Origin: G965205525 sp965205525
GTDB taxonomy: Bacteria > Pseudomonadota > Gammaproteobacteria > JABABF01
Length of the DNA stretch: 64,000 nt
Assembly: GCA_965205525.1 (NCBI GenBank)
Contig: OZ242171.1
Span: 186,001 to 250,000 of the forward strand
Direction of reading: 5' to 3'
A model generated the notes under the pieces. It was not told the DNA's origin. It did no database searches and was given only the letters and a program-made list of their open reading frames with translations. A program made the position numbers and the translations under genes. Positions 17,390 to 25,550 of the stretch are shown here, in pieces. Position 1 is the stretch's first letter. Every line of letters starts with the position of its first letter.

Positions 17390-18412
17390 TCAGCTACTGG
17401 CAGCATCCCGACGGCTGGTGACACGGGGGATGCTGAAACGCTGTCGCCTCTCCCACAGGCACTTGCGGCTGATGCCGAGCTTGTGGGCCAAGTCTGTCTC
17501 GCTCATGTGATCTTGGTGGGCTAATAGAAACTGCTGAAAATATTCCTCTAGGGATAGGCTCTCACTGATGGGATCTTCCTGCGCCGCCTGACTTGCCGGC
17601 TGTTCGGTCTGGTCCACCGGTTGCCTTGGGCTATCCTCCAAACCTGCTTTCAGACCGAGCAGCTCCGGCCCGATGGTCTGCCCTTCTTCGGCCATTACCA
17701 CGGCCCGCTCAACGACATTTTCCAGCTCTCTCACATTGCCCGGCCAGTCATGCCGGCAGAGAGCCTGTACTGCGGCGTCAGAAAATACGGGCGATGCGAT
17801 ACCGTGTCGCTTGCAGATGCGCATCGCGGCGGCTTCGGTGAGTGCCGGGATATCTTCTTTTCGCTCTCGCAGCGGCGGCATGGTCAGCCTTACCACATCT
17901 ATTCGGTACAGCAGGTCGGTGCGAAAATCACCTCGCTGGCAAAGGCTCTGCAGGTCATGCCTTGTGGAACAGATCAGCCGCACGTCCACATGGCGGGGTT
18001 TGACTCCGCCTCCGATACGGCGGATTTCCCCGGTATCCGCAAGGCGCAGCACAAGTGCCTGCAAGCGCGGGGGCAGACTGCTGACTTCATCTAAGAACAG
18101 GGTGCCTCTGCGAGCCGATTCCACCAGTCCGGGATGGTGTCCCATGCCTTGGATATCATTCTCGCTGCCAAACAATTCGTTTTCGGTGGGGTCTTGCGGC
18201 AGTGCGGCGCAATTGATGGCGACGAAGGGCTGCCCATTGCGTCGGCTGTAGTGGTGCAGGGCTCGAGCAACCAGCTCCTTGCCGACCCCGATTTCGCCTT
18301 GGACCAAGACCGGTGCCTGGCTTGGCGCCACTTTTAGGATTTGCTCTCGGATCTTCTTCGCAGCCACACTACTGCCCAATATGTATTCAGTAATATGCTG
18401 TACTTTCCTCAT
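17390..18412 (-). CDS. CbrB-like NtrC-family AAA+ regulator lacking receiver domain and GAFTGA motif
   Basis: A 340-aa protein made only of the AAA+ domain and a Fis-type helix-turn-helix. Visible: Walker A GEIGVGKELVARALH near residues 40-54, Walker B GTLFLDEVSSL, PPLRERKEDIPAL, WPGNVRELENVVERAV, and the HTH MSETDLAHKLGISRKCLWERR. Its position before pcnB-folK-panB-panC and after dksA-gluQ is where Pseudomonas has cbrA-cbrB, so I infer a CbrB remnant. The N-terminal receiver is absent. The sigma54-contacting GAFTGA loop is replaced by DIQGMG after ELFGSEN. cbrA is not present. It may no longer activate sigma54 promoters but could still bind DNA. Confidence 0.8.
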   Translation of the reverse strand: MRKVQHITEYILGSSVAAKKIREQILKVAPSQAPVLVQGEIGVGKELVARALHHYSRRNGQPFVAINCAALPQDPTENELFGSENDIQGMGHHPGLVESARRGTLFLDEVSSLPPRLQALVLRLADTGEIRRIGGGVKPRHVDVRLICSTRHDLQSLCQRGDFRTDLLYRIDVVRLTMPPLRERKEDIPALTEAAAMRICKRHGIASPVFSDAAVQALCRHDWPGNVRELENVVERAVVMAEEGQTIGPELLGLKAGLEDSPRQPVDQTEQPASQAAQEDPISESLSLEEYFQQFLLAHQDHMSETDLAHKLGISRKCLWERRQRFSIPRVTSRRDAASS

Positions 18413-18445
18413 GCTTCGTGCTACTGACTGCCCATTAGGAGAGTA

Positions 18446-18474
18446 ACACTACATCCAATTTTCCTTGCCGTCAA
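18446..18474 (-). promoter_or_regulatory. Probable promoter of the regulator-pcnB-folK-pan operon
   Basis: On the minus strand TTGACG (18474-18469) and TAGTGT (18451-18446) are 17 nt apart, 30-odd nt before the CbrB-like start codon. It resembles a sigma70 promoter, not a -24/-12 sigma54 site. Confidence 0.5.
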
Positions 18475-18484
18475 ACTGAGTTTT

Positions 18485-19342
18485 TCAAGGTATTCCTACC
18501 CGCGGTACCGCTTTCAGGTGCCAGCGGGGCACTGCCCATGTCAGCATGTCTTCGGGGCTGTCTAGTGCTTCCGGGGGCTTTTGCTGACCGAGGATGTGCA
18601 ATGCGCTTCTTAAATTGGCTGCCGGACATTCTTCCCGAAGCGGCTGCCGGTGGTCCCTTTTGCTGAATTTGTCCGGGGGTTGTCACCAAAGGTACATGGG
18701 CGTATTCCGGCACCGGCAGGGCCAGCAGCTTTTGCAGACAGATATGCTGGGGAACTGCTGCTAAGAAATCGCTGCCGCGCACCACATGGCTGATGCCTTG
18801 GAAAGCGTCGCCCACCACGGTTGCCAAATGATAGGCGGCGATGCCGTCCTGCCTCCGCAAAGTCTCCTGCTTCTCCGTGCAAGGGCCTCTGAATGTGGTT
18901 CTGAAACAGGATCTCTCCTTCGCCACTACAGAGCCGCCATGCAAAGGGCTGGCCTGCCGGGGGCGAAGATCGCTTTTGACAGGGGCGGGGTGTGCCGACC
19001 CGGCCTCGGAGCATCTGTCGCGAGCAGGTGCAGGGAGAAAGGTGCCGACCTGCTCGCAACTGTGCGAGAGCCGATTCATAGGTAGCATTGCGAGTGCTCT
19101 GCCGCAGTACATCTCCATCCCAATGCAGTCCGTGATGGCGCAGGGTTTCCATGATCTGGGCCGCTGCCCCGGGCTGCTTCCCGGGGTGGGTCCAGGTCAT
19201 CTATGCGCAGCAGCCATCGTCCGCCATGGTGGCGGGCATCCAGGTAGTTTGCCAGGGCGGTGACCAGAGAGCCTAAGTGCAGCCTGCCAGTAGGAGACGG
19301 GGCAAAGCGGCCGGTATAGGCGGGATGCGCTGTACCGGGCAT
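18485..19342 (-). pseudogene. gluQ: Glutamyl-Q tRNA(Asp) synthetase pseudogene (three frameshifts)
   Basis: Would glutamylate queuosine on tRNA-Asp. The reading starts at 19342 with YTGRFAPSPTGRLHLGSL (HLGS replaces the usual HIGH form) and LLRIDDLDPPRE. Three shifts follow. Near 19177 it moves to the frame with QPGAAAQIMETLRHHGLHWD. Near 18866, just after GDF, it moves to RRQDGIAAYHLATVVGDAFQ. Near 18675, in a run of five G, it moves to DKFSKRDHRQPLREECPAAN (KMSKS equivalent), ending at the TGA at 18485-18487. Each step is a +1-type (or -2) shift, so the last frame equals the first. Total span of 858 nt is full length. The alternative is sequencing or assembly error. Confidence 0.85.
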
Positions 19343-19387
19343 ATATCGGCCAGAGTTGGGAGACGGAGCAAAGCGGCCAGGTATAGG
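19293..19387. repeat. Near-duplicate of the gluQ 5' end
   Basis: A 28-nt block coding YTGRFAPSP in gluQ (19293-19320) recurs upstream at 19359-19387 with one substitution and one extra base. The upstream copy is out of frame and does not code for a useful N-terminus. It indicates a local duplication at the front of the decayed gene. Confidence 0.8.
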
Positions 19388-19499
19388 AGGGGGATCTGGG
19401 CAAGAGACGGGGATTGCTGCACTTTCGTCACCGATACCTGCTGGCCTGGGAGAGCCTTGGTGATTATCACCTCATGCGGTGAGTCAGGTTGGAAAAAAT

Positions 19500-20480
19500 T
19501 CAGCCGTGCTCCTGCCTTTCCTTGGTTTCTGATATTTCCTTGCAGTGAATGCAGAGATCTGCTGTGGGACGGGCCTGCAGGCGGGCAAGGCCAATTCCCT
19601 CGCCGCATTCTTCACAGTACCCATATTCGTCCCGCTCAATCATGCCGATTGTGCGGTCAATCTTGCGAATCAGTTTGCGCTCCCGGTCCCGAGCCTTGAG
19701 CTCTAGTCCAAAGCCTTCTTCCCGGCTGGCGCGATCAGTTTCATCCGGATAATTGGCAGTGTCGTACTGAATATGGCGGACCGTGCTGTCCACCTGCTGC
19801 AGCAGTTCAGTGCGCTGCTGTGTCAGTATTTCCCGAAAGTATTTCTGCTGCTTGGGGTTCATGTAGGGACCCGCCGGGATTTTACTGTGCAGCAGTAACG
19901 ATTTCTTGGCTTTGCTCGGGCGCCTACTCGGGCGCCTAGTGGTTTTTCTCTTGGCAGGAATACGCTTGCGCGTCTTGCCGTTGACCTTCGCGGTGGCAGG
20001 CTTGGCGGTGGCAGGCTTGGCGGTGCCAGATCTTTTGCTGACTGGGGCGGCCTTCTTTGCAGCGGTTGTTTTTTTCGCGGCAGATTTGGGGGATTTTGTC
20101 GCCGTTTTTTTCGCGATAGCGGTGTTCTTTGCTGGGGCAGCGACCGGTTTTTTCTTACGCACAGACGGCTTTACACTTGCCTTTTTGGCGGCAGCGACCG
20201 GTTTTGTTTTACGCGCAGACGGCTTTACACTCGCCTTTTTGGCGGCAGCGACCGGTTTTGTTTTACGCACAGACGGCTTTACACTTGCCTTTTTGGCGGC
20301 AGCGACCGGTTTTGTTTTACGCACAGACGGCTTTACACTCACCTTTTTGGCGGCAGCGCTTTTTTTACTCGCACCAGCGCCCGCGGACTTCACTTTCCGT
20401 GCTGGCTGCACTTTTCTTTTTGCGGAGGCGCTAGCATTTCTGCTCTGCTTTTTTTCCGCTTTCTTTCTGTCTTTCTGCAT
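19500..20480 (-). CDS. dksA: DksA/TraR-family RNA polymerase-binding factor with a histone-H1-like extension
   Basis: The C-terminal ~125 residues are a full DksA: coiled coil ending in DRERKLIRKIDRTIGMIE, then the zinc finger CEECGEGIGLARLQARPTADLCIHC. DksA binds the RNA polymerase secondary channel and works with ppGpp. Ahead of it is an extension of about 200 residues of Lys, Ala, Pro, Ser and Arg, with four 18-aa repeats like AAAKKASVKPSVRKTKPV. It resembles bacterial histone-H1-like (KAKPA-type) tails. I chose the ATG at 20480; a TTG at 20510 is also in frame. An internal ATG just before NPKQQKYF could give a normal-length DksA. The gene sits upstream of gluQ as in other gammaproteobacteria. 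Confidence 0.9.
   Translation of the reverse strand: MQKDRKKAEKKQSRNASASAKRKVQPARKVKSAGAGASKKSAAAKKVSVKPSVRKTKPVAAAKKASVKPSVRKTKPVAAAKKASVKPSARKTKPVAAAKKASVKPSVRKKKPVAAPAKNTAIAKKTATKSPKSAAKKTTAAKKAAPVSKRSGTAKPATAKPATAKVNGKTRKRIPAKRKTTRRPSRRPSKAKKSLLLHSKIPAGPYMNPKQQKYFREILTQQRTELLQQVDSTVRHIQYDTANYPDETDRASREEGFGLELKARDRERKLIRKIDRTIGMIERDEYGYCEECGEGIGLARLQARPTADLCIHCKEISETKERQEHG
20137..20352 (-). repeat. Four tandem 54-nt repeats in the dksA extension
   Basis: Four head-to-tail 54-nt units begin at 20137, 20191, 20245 and 20299. They are nearly identical and encode 18 residues each (AKKxSVKPSxRKxKPVAA type). The high nucleotide identity, not only protein identity, suggests recent duplication. 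Confidence 0.93.
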
Positions 20481-20561
20481 GTCTTCTGCCACCGGCAAAG
20501 ATAGGCGCAAACTGCGCCTGTTACAATTCTACTCTCATCCCTGCCGGATAGCAGCCCTCGA

Positions 20562-21716
20562 ATGCCCTATGCCCGCCGCCTGGAGGAGATCAGGCCTTTC
20601 CGAGTAGTGGAAATCCTAGCTCGCGCCAAGGAGCTGGAGGCCGCAGGCCGCCATGTATTGCATCTTGAGGCTGGAGAACCAGATTTTGCCACCGCCGCCC
20701 CAATTGTCAAGGCTGCCCAGAATGCCTTGCGCTTAGGCTATACGCAATACACTGAGCCTGGCGGTATTCCGCTGCTGCGAGAGGTTCTGTCGCGCTACTA
20801 CGAGGAAGAGTATGGCCTCAGTATTTCCCCAGCGCGTATCCTGATCACCCCCGGTGCATCCGGTGCCCTGCTGTTGGTGACCGCTCTGCTGGTGAACCCG
20901 GGGGACGAAATGCTGGTGGCAGATCCAGGCTATCCCTGCAACCGCAATTTTCTGCTTATGATGAACGGGCGGGCCCGGCAGGTGCCGACAGAGGCTGCTG
21001 GGCATTATCAGATGAGTGCTTCTCTGGCGAAGGCTTACTGGGGCGAGCGTACCATAGGCATCATGGTGGCCTCTCCCGCCAACCCTACTGGGGAGATATT
21101 GAGCCGGGCTGAATTGCAGGCCCTATGGGAAGTGGCTGCACAGCGCCGCGGATACTTGGTAGCCGATGAAATCTACCACGGGCTGTGCTACGAAAGCACT
21201 CCGGCATCGATCTTGGAGATTACAGAGCAGGCCTTTATCATTGGCAGCTTCTCAAAGTACTTCGGCATGACTGGCTGGCGTCTCGGCTGGCTAGTCGCGC
21301 CAGAGGATGCGGTGCAGAGTTTGGAGAGGATCGCGCAGAATCTTTTTATCTCCATGTCTACTGTGGCCCAATATGCAGCACTTGCCGCCTTCCGTCCCGA
21401 GAGCCGTGCGATTCTCAATGAGCGGCGTGACATCCTGGCTCAGCGCCGGGATTTTCTCCTCGCTGCGCTTCGTGATATCGGCTTTTCAATTCCCAATACG
21501 CCTGCCGGTGCCATGTACTTGTACGCTGGCGTAGACGCTTTTTCCGATGACAGCAGTGCCTTCTGCCGAATGCTGCTAGAAGAGCACGGCATCGCGACCG
21601 TGCCCGGTGAAGATTTTGGCATGCATCGCGCCCGCGAGCATATGCGTTTTGCCTATACCACGGGCATGGAACAGATGGAGCAGGCAGTGGAGCGACTGCA
21701 GAGTCTTCTCCGCTGA
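20562..21716 (+). CDS. PLP-dependent class I/II aminotransferase
   Basis: A 384-aa fold-type I aminotransferase of the aspartate aminotransferase superfamily. Visible are YTQYTEPGGIPLLREVL, the cofactor-binding ASPANPTGEILS, DEIYHGLCY, and the Schiff-base lysine in SFSKYFGMTGWRLGW near residue 231. The substrate cannot be set from sequence; family members act on alanine, aspartate or aromatic amino acids. It is divergent from dksA across 81 nt and 3 nt upstream of sfsA. A gene of this family occupies the same place near dksA in Pseudomonas. Confidence 0.88.
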   Translation: MPYARRLEEIRPFRVVEILARAKELEAAGRHVLHLEAGEPDFATAAPIVKAAQNALRLGYTQYTEPGGIPLLREVLSRYYEEEYGLSISPARILITPGASGALLLVTALLVNPGDEMLVADPGYPCNRNFLLMMNGRARQVPTEAAGHYQMSASLAKAYWGERTIGIMVASPANPTGEILSRAELQALWEVAAQRRGYLVADEIYHGLCYESTPASILEITEQAFIIGSFSKYFGMTGWRLGWLVAPEDAVQSLERIAQNLFISMSTVAQYAALAAFRPESRAILNERRDILAQRRDFLLAALRDIGFSIPNTPAGAMYLYAGVDAFSDDSSAFCRMLLEEHGIATVPGEDFGMHRAREHMRFAYTTGMEQMEQAVERLQSLLR

Positions 21717-21719
21717 GCG

Positions 21720-22439
21720 ATGCGTCTGCCCCAATTGCAGGAGGCTGTTCTTCTGCGCCGCTACCAGCGCTTTCTTGCCGATGTGCGGCTGCCCGACGGC
21801 GAGAAAATCACCGTGCATTGTCCCAATACCGGGGCCATGACCGGCTGTGCAGAGCCGGGCAGTCGTGTGTGGCTGTCAGCCAGCGACAATCCTCGGCGCA
21901 AGTATCGCTACGGGTGGGAGCTGGTGGAAACCGCACCGGGTGAAATGGCCTGCATCCACTCCGCCTGCGCTAATGCCTTGGTGCGGGAAGCCGTGGAGCG
22001 TTCGCTGCTGCCGCCTTTTGTCGGTATGCGCTGTGTGCAAAACGAAGTGCCCTACCCATCCGGCGGCCGTGCCGACCTGCTGTTAGAAGGCGGGCAGAAG
22101 GCGGCGGAAAATTTCTGCGTAGTGGAGGTGAAGAGCGTCACTCTGCATTTGCAAGGCGGCTTGGGAGTCTTTCCGGATGCGCCGAGTGAGCGGGCGCGCC
22201 GTCACCTCTGCTCTCTGCAGGAAGTCTGCGGCATGGGCCGTCGAGCCGCCTTGGTATTTTGTGTGCAGCACAATGGGATTTGCCGGGTAGCTCCGGCAGA
22301 CAATATAGACCCTGCCTACGGCAGGGCCTTGCGAAAGGCGCTGGCGGCCGGCGTGGAAATAATTGCCTGTCGCGCACGGGTCGGCTTGCAGGAGATCACT
22401 GTAGAGAAGATATTGCCGGTGCTGCCAGCACAGCCTTGA
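21720..22439 (+). CDS. sfsA: Sugar fermentation stimulation protein SfsA
   Basis: DNA/nucleic-acid-binding SfsA family protein of unresolved biochemical role. The 239-aa product has RYQRFLADVRLPDGEKITVH, CPNTGAMTGCAEPGSRVWLS, RKYRYGWELVE, and the nuclease-like VEVKSVTL near residue 139 followed by FPDAPSERARRHLC. Full length. It follows the aminotransferase by 3 nt and probably shares its transcript. Confidence 0.93.
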   Translation: MRLPQLQEAVLLRRYQRFLADVRLPDGEKITVHCPNTGAMTGCAEPGSRVWLSASDNPRRKYRYGWELVETAPGEMACIHSACANALVREAVERSLLPPFVGMRCVQNEVPYPSGGRADLLLEGGQKAAENFCVVEVKSVTLHLQGGLGVFPDAPSERARRHLCSLQEVCGMGRRAALVFCVQHNGICRVAPADNIDPAYGRALRKALAAGVEIIACRARVGLQEITVEKILPVLPAQP

Positions 22440-22533
22440 CAGAATACTGTGCCCAGAAGATGGACTGCACACTGCGTATAGACCCTCACTGAAACAGCAT
22501 AATATAAACATCTCGTGCCAGATTATTAAATTA

Positions 22534-23208
22534 ATGAGAGACTATTTTAATGATAAGAATCTCCGCCATAATCACTTGTCCGAGCGCTGGATTGTCTCAG
22601 GAGTTTTATTTTTCTCGCTAGTTGCAATTCTTCTGCGACTGTATCGCTTGGATGGCCCTAGTTTATGGGAAGACGAGATATTTACTTTCCATCTTACTTC
22701 GTCGGGCACTCTGGCGGAGATGCTGAAGGAAATTTCTTGGGAGAAAAATAATCCTCGGCTGCATTACATTGCTATATGGGCTTGGTTCAAGGCCTTTGGA
22801 GTGGAGGTATGGACAGGCCGTGCGCTCTCTGTGCTGGCCGGGGCACTGGGGGTGGCGGCCATGTATTTTCTTGGTCGCCGCATGTTCAACCGGGATGTGG
22901 GTCTATACGCCATGGCTTTGTGTGCCATGTGCTATCACCATCTCGCCATCTCCCAGGATGCTCGCCCCTATGCCTTTGTTTTTTTGTTCAGCACACTGTC
23001 CTTCTTGTTTTTCATCGCTGTTTTGCAGGAGTTGAAGTGGCGATACTTAGCCGGCCATGTGGTATTCAGTGCCCTGCTGATACACACCCATCACTTCGGT
23101 CTGCTGGTGCTGGCTGCGGAGGCCCTGCTGTTTGGCCTGTATTGTGTATTCAATTGGCAGCATTGTCAGAGTAAGATTTCACTAGATGCGGCCCGGGGAT
23201 TACAGTAG
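22534..23208 (+). pseudogene. Truncated GT39/ArnT-like membrane glycosyltransferase
   Basis: N-terminal part of a polyprenyl-phosphate-sugar glycosyltransferase of the dolichyl-phosphate-mannosyltransferase (PMT/ArnT-like, GT-C) type. Residues 20-37 form a membrane helix, followed by RLYRLDGPSLWEDEIFT with the acidic pair expected in the first periplasmic loop, then four or five further hydrophobic segments. Family members run to about 450-550 aa, but this frame ends at 224 aa. Its last codons overlap the 3' end of convergent hppA by 9 nt. I see no downstream continuation, so the C-terminal half has been lost. It might be expressed, but it is unlikely to be an active enzyme. Confidence 0.7.
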
Positions 23209-25179
23209 CGGCGCGATTACCAAACTGACGATGGCCATCACATTGATCAGGATATTCATGGCTGGTCCTGAGGTGTCCTTGAACGGATCTCCCACCGTGT
23301 CACCAACCACAGTGGCGGTATGCACATCGGAGCCCTTGCCACCGAGGTGGCCTTTTTCCACATATTTTTTGGCGTTATCCCATGCCCCCCCGGCGTTCGC
23401 CATCATCAGGGCCAGCAGCACGCAGCCCAGAAGACCGCCGCCCAGGACCCCCCCTAAGCTCTCCGGTCCGAGAAGGAAGCCCACCAGGGGGGGCACGCCC
23501 ACAGCGATCACTCCTGGCAGTATCATTCGCTTTAGTGCCGCGGTGGTGGCAATGTCCACGCAGCGAGCTGTGTCCGGTTCCGCAGTGCCTTCCAGAAGAC
23601 CGCTGATCTCGCGAAACTGACGGCGAATCTCCTGAATCATGTCAAAGGCTGCGTTGCCCACTGCGTTCATCGTGATGGATGCGATGAGAAAGGGGATGAT
23701 GCCGCCGATGAATAGACCCACTAGCACCCGCGGGTCGGACAGGACCAAGGTGAAGTCCTGTTGATGCACCGATACTGTCTCCACGAAAGCGGCGATGATG
23801 GCGAGCGCGGCCAGCGCAGCGGCACCGATGGCAAAGCCCTTGCCGATGGCAGCGGTGGTATTGCCCAGCTCGTCTAGCGAGTCGGTGATTTTGCGCACAT
23901 CCTTTCCCATGCCACCCATTTCGGCAATGCCGCCCGCGTTATCTGCCACCGGTCCGTAGGCATCAATGGCCATGGTGATACCGACCGTGGCCAGCATGCC
24001 CACTGCGGCGATTCCGACACCGTACAGTCCAGCCTGGCTGGTGGAGAAGTAGATGATGGCGGCAATGGTCAGGACAGGCAGAACCACCGATTGCATGCCC
24101 ACTGCCAGGCCTGTGATCATGACGGTGGCAGGACCGGTTTCCCCGGAGCGGGCGATCTTGCGCACCGGTGCACCACCGGTGTAATACTCGGTGATAAGAC
24201 CGATGGCAATGCCGCCGAGAGCGCCGCTTAGCACTGCATACCAGACTTCTCGGCCGATGCCAAAGGCATCTATGACGAACCAGGCGGCGACGACAAACAG
24301 CACCGGTGCTGCCAGAGTGCCGGTGCGCAGCGCCCCGGCTGGCGCTCGTCTGACACTGACCCGCACCAGCAGAATTCCCAGCAGGGAGGCCACCAGGCCA
24401 GTTGCGGAGAGGGCCAGTGGCAGGGCCATTCTCTGCAGGTCATCCATGGTGGCGGCGATGGCGATGGAGGCGATCATGGCGCCGCAGTAGGATTCAAAGA
24501 TATCAGAGCCCATGCCCGCCACATCGCCTACGTTGTCCCCCACGTTGTCCGCGATTACTCCAGGGTTGCGGGGGTCGTCTTCGGGGATGCCGGCCTCCAG
24601 CTTGCCGACCAAGTCGGCGCCGATATCTGCGCTCTTGGTGTAGATGCCGCCGCCAACCCGGGAGAACAGCGCCACCGTGGAAGCTCCCATCCCAAAGCCG
24701 TGGATCTGGTGGGCAGTGCTCGGGTCGCCTCCGAACAGCAGGTACAGCGTGCCGAGTCCCAGCAGCCCCAGGGACGCAACGCACAGCCCCATGATGGAGC
24801 CCCCGTAGAAGGCGACCGTCAATGCGGGCCCTTGGCCGCTATTCAATGCGGCATTGGCGGTGCGAACATTTGCACGGGTGGCGGCGAACATGCCGAGCCA
24901 GCCGGCGACGGCAGAGCTGAGAGCACCGATCAGAAAGGCAATCGCGGTGTGATGCCCTAAGGGAGATAGCCAGATCAGCACCAGCAGCAGGGTGGCGAAG
25001 GCGGCGAGCATCGTGTACTCGCGTCGCATGAATACCATGGCGCCTAAGTGAATTTGATCTGCAATGCGCCGGATGCCTGCATCTCCCGCCGGGTAGCGCA
25101 TCATCAGCTGATAGAGAATAAACGCGGCGACTAAACCGAGGATTCCGAGAAGAGGGGGCAGATAAGCGGTGTCAGGCAT
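23200..25179 (-). CDS. hppA: Membrane-bound ion-translocating pyrophosphatase, K+-dependent type
   Basis: Integral membrane enzyme that couples PPi hydrolysis to pumping H+ (or Na+). The 659-aa product has the expected many-helix pattern. The catalytic region GVIADNVGDNVGDVAGMGSD lies near residues 205-224, DAYGPVADNAGGIAEM is in the middle, and GDTVGDPFKDTSGPAMNILI is near the end. The motif GNTTAAIGKGFAIG near residue 436 has Ala and Gly where K+-independent enzymes have Lys and Thr, so I assign the K+-dependent class. H+ versus Na+ is not decided. It lies downstream of the PPi-type phosphofructokinase, with its own promoter. Confidence 0.95.
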   Translation of the reverse strand: MPDTAYLPPLLGILGLVAAFILYQLMMRYPAGDAGIRRIADQIHLGAMVFMRREYTMLAAFATLLLVLIWLSPLGHHTAIAFLIGALSSAVAGWLGMFAATRANVRTANAALNSGQGPALTVAFYGGSIMGLCVASLGLLGLGTLYLLFGGDPSTAHQIHGFGMGASTVALFSRVGGGIYTKSADIGADLVGKLEAGIPEDDPRNPGVIADNVGDNVGDVAGMGSDIFESYCGAMIASIAIAATMDDLQRMALPLALSATGLVASLLGILLVRVSVRRAPAGALRTGTLAAPVLFVVAAWFVIDAFGIGREVWYAVLSGALGGIAIGLITEYYTGGAPVRKIARSGETGPATVMITGLAVGMQSVVLPVLTIAAIIYFSTSQAGLYGVGIAAVGMLATVGITMAIDAYGPVADNAGGIAEMGGMGKDVRKITDSLDELGNTTAAIGKGFAIGAAALAALAIIAAFVETVSVHQQDFTLVLSDPRVLVGLFIGGIIPFLIASITMNAVGNAAFDMIQEIRRQFREISGLLEGTAEPDTARCVDIATTAALKRMILPGVIAVGVPPLVGFLLGPESLGGVLGGGLLGCVLLALMMANAGGAWDNAKKYVEKGHLGGKGSDVHTATVVGDTVGDPFKDTSGPAMNILINVMAIVSLVIAPLL

Positions 25180-25550
25180 AAAAAGTTTCCTTATGTGGTC
25201 TCAGGCAAAAAAACACCCGTGCTTTGAGAATGTCGTCGTCCGCCAAGCGTTGAGCGGGTCGGCTGTCCATTCCCGAATACGGGCTGTCAAAAGGATCTGT
25301 ATTTAAGGTTCTGTATTTTAAGCAAAAGTGGCGGGATGACAGTGCCGAAGGGTGGTGTTTTGGGTGCCGCAAGGCGCTCCAGCACTGCCTTACGACGCCC
25401 GCCGCACCGGGTGACGTGCCCTGCGACAATCCAAATATAAGACAGCGGGCAGAATATAGCACGGCATTTTGGCGGCTGTCAAACCTGCATGCCCCCCGGG
25501 CACTTGGGCTGTGCTTTTGCAATCCGTGTATTTCGCCGTATCACGCGGCG
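25180..25550. other. Long leader between the phosphofructokinase and hppA
   Basis: A 371-nt gap between two genes on the minus strand. It holds a strong promoter (listed) and leaves about 265 nt of transcribed leader before hppA. On the minus strand the leader has two near-copies of TTAAATACAGAACC side by side around 25290-25325, and a T7 run at about 25207-25213. I recognise no known riboswitch and no gene. Confidence 0.5.
25453..25482 (-). promoter_or_regulatory. Probable hppA promoter
   Basis: On the minus strand TTGACA (25482-25477) and TATATT (25458-25453) are 18 nt apart. This is one of the best sigma70 matches in the window and lies about 270 nt before the hppA start. Confidence 0.6.

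Noticed and set aside
19906..20607. Open frame of 233 codons on the plus strand rich in Ala, Phe and Val, looking like a membrane protein
   Set aside because: Antisense of the Lys/Ala-rich dksA repeats; hydrophobicity is a by-product of complementing Lys and Ala codons.
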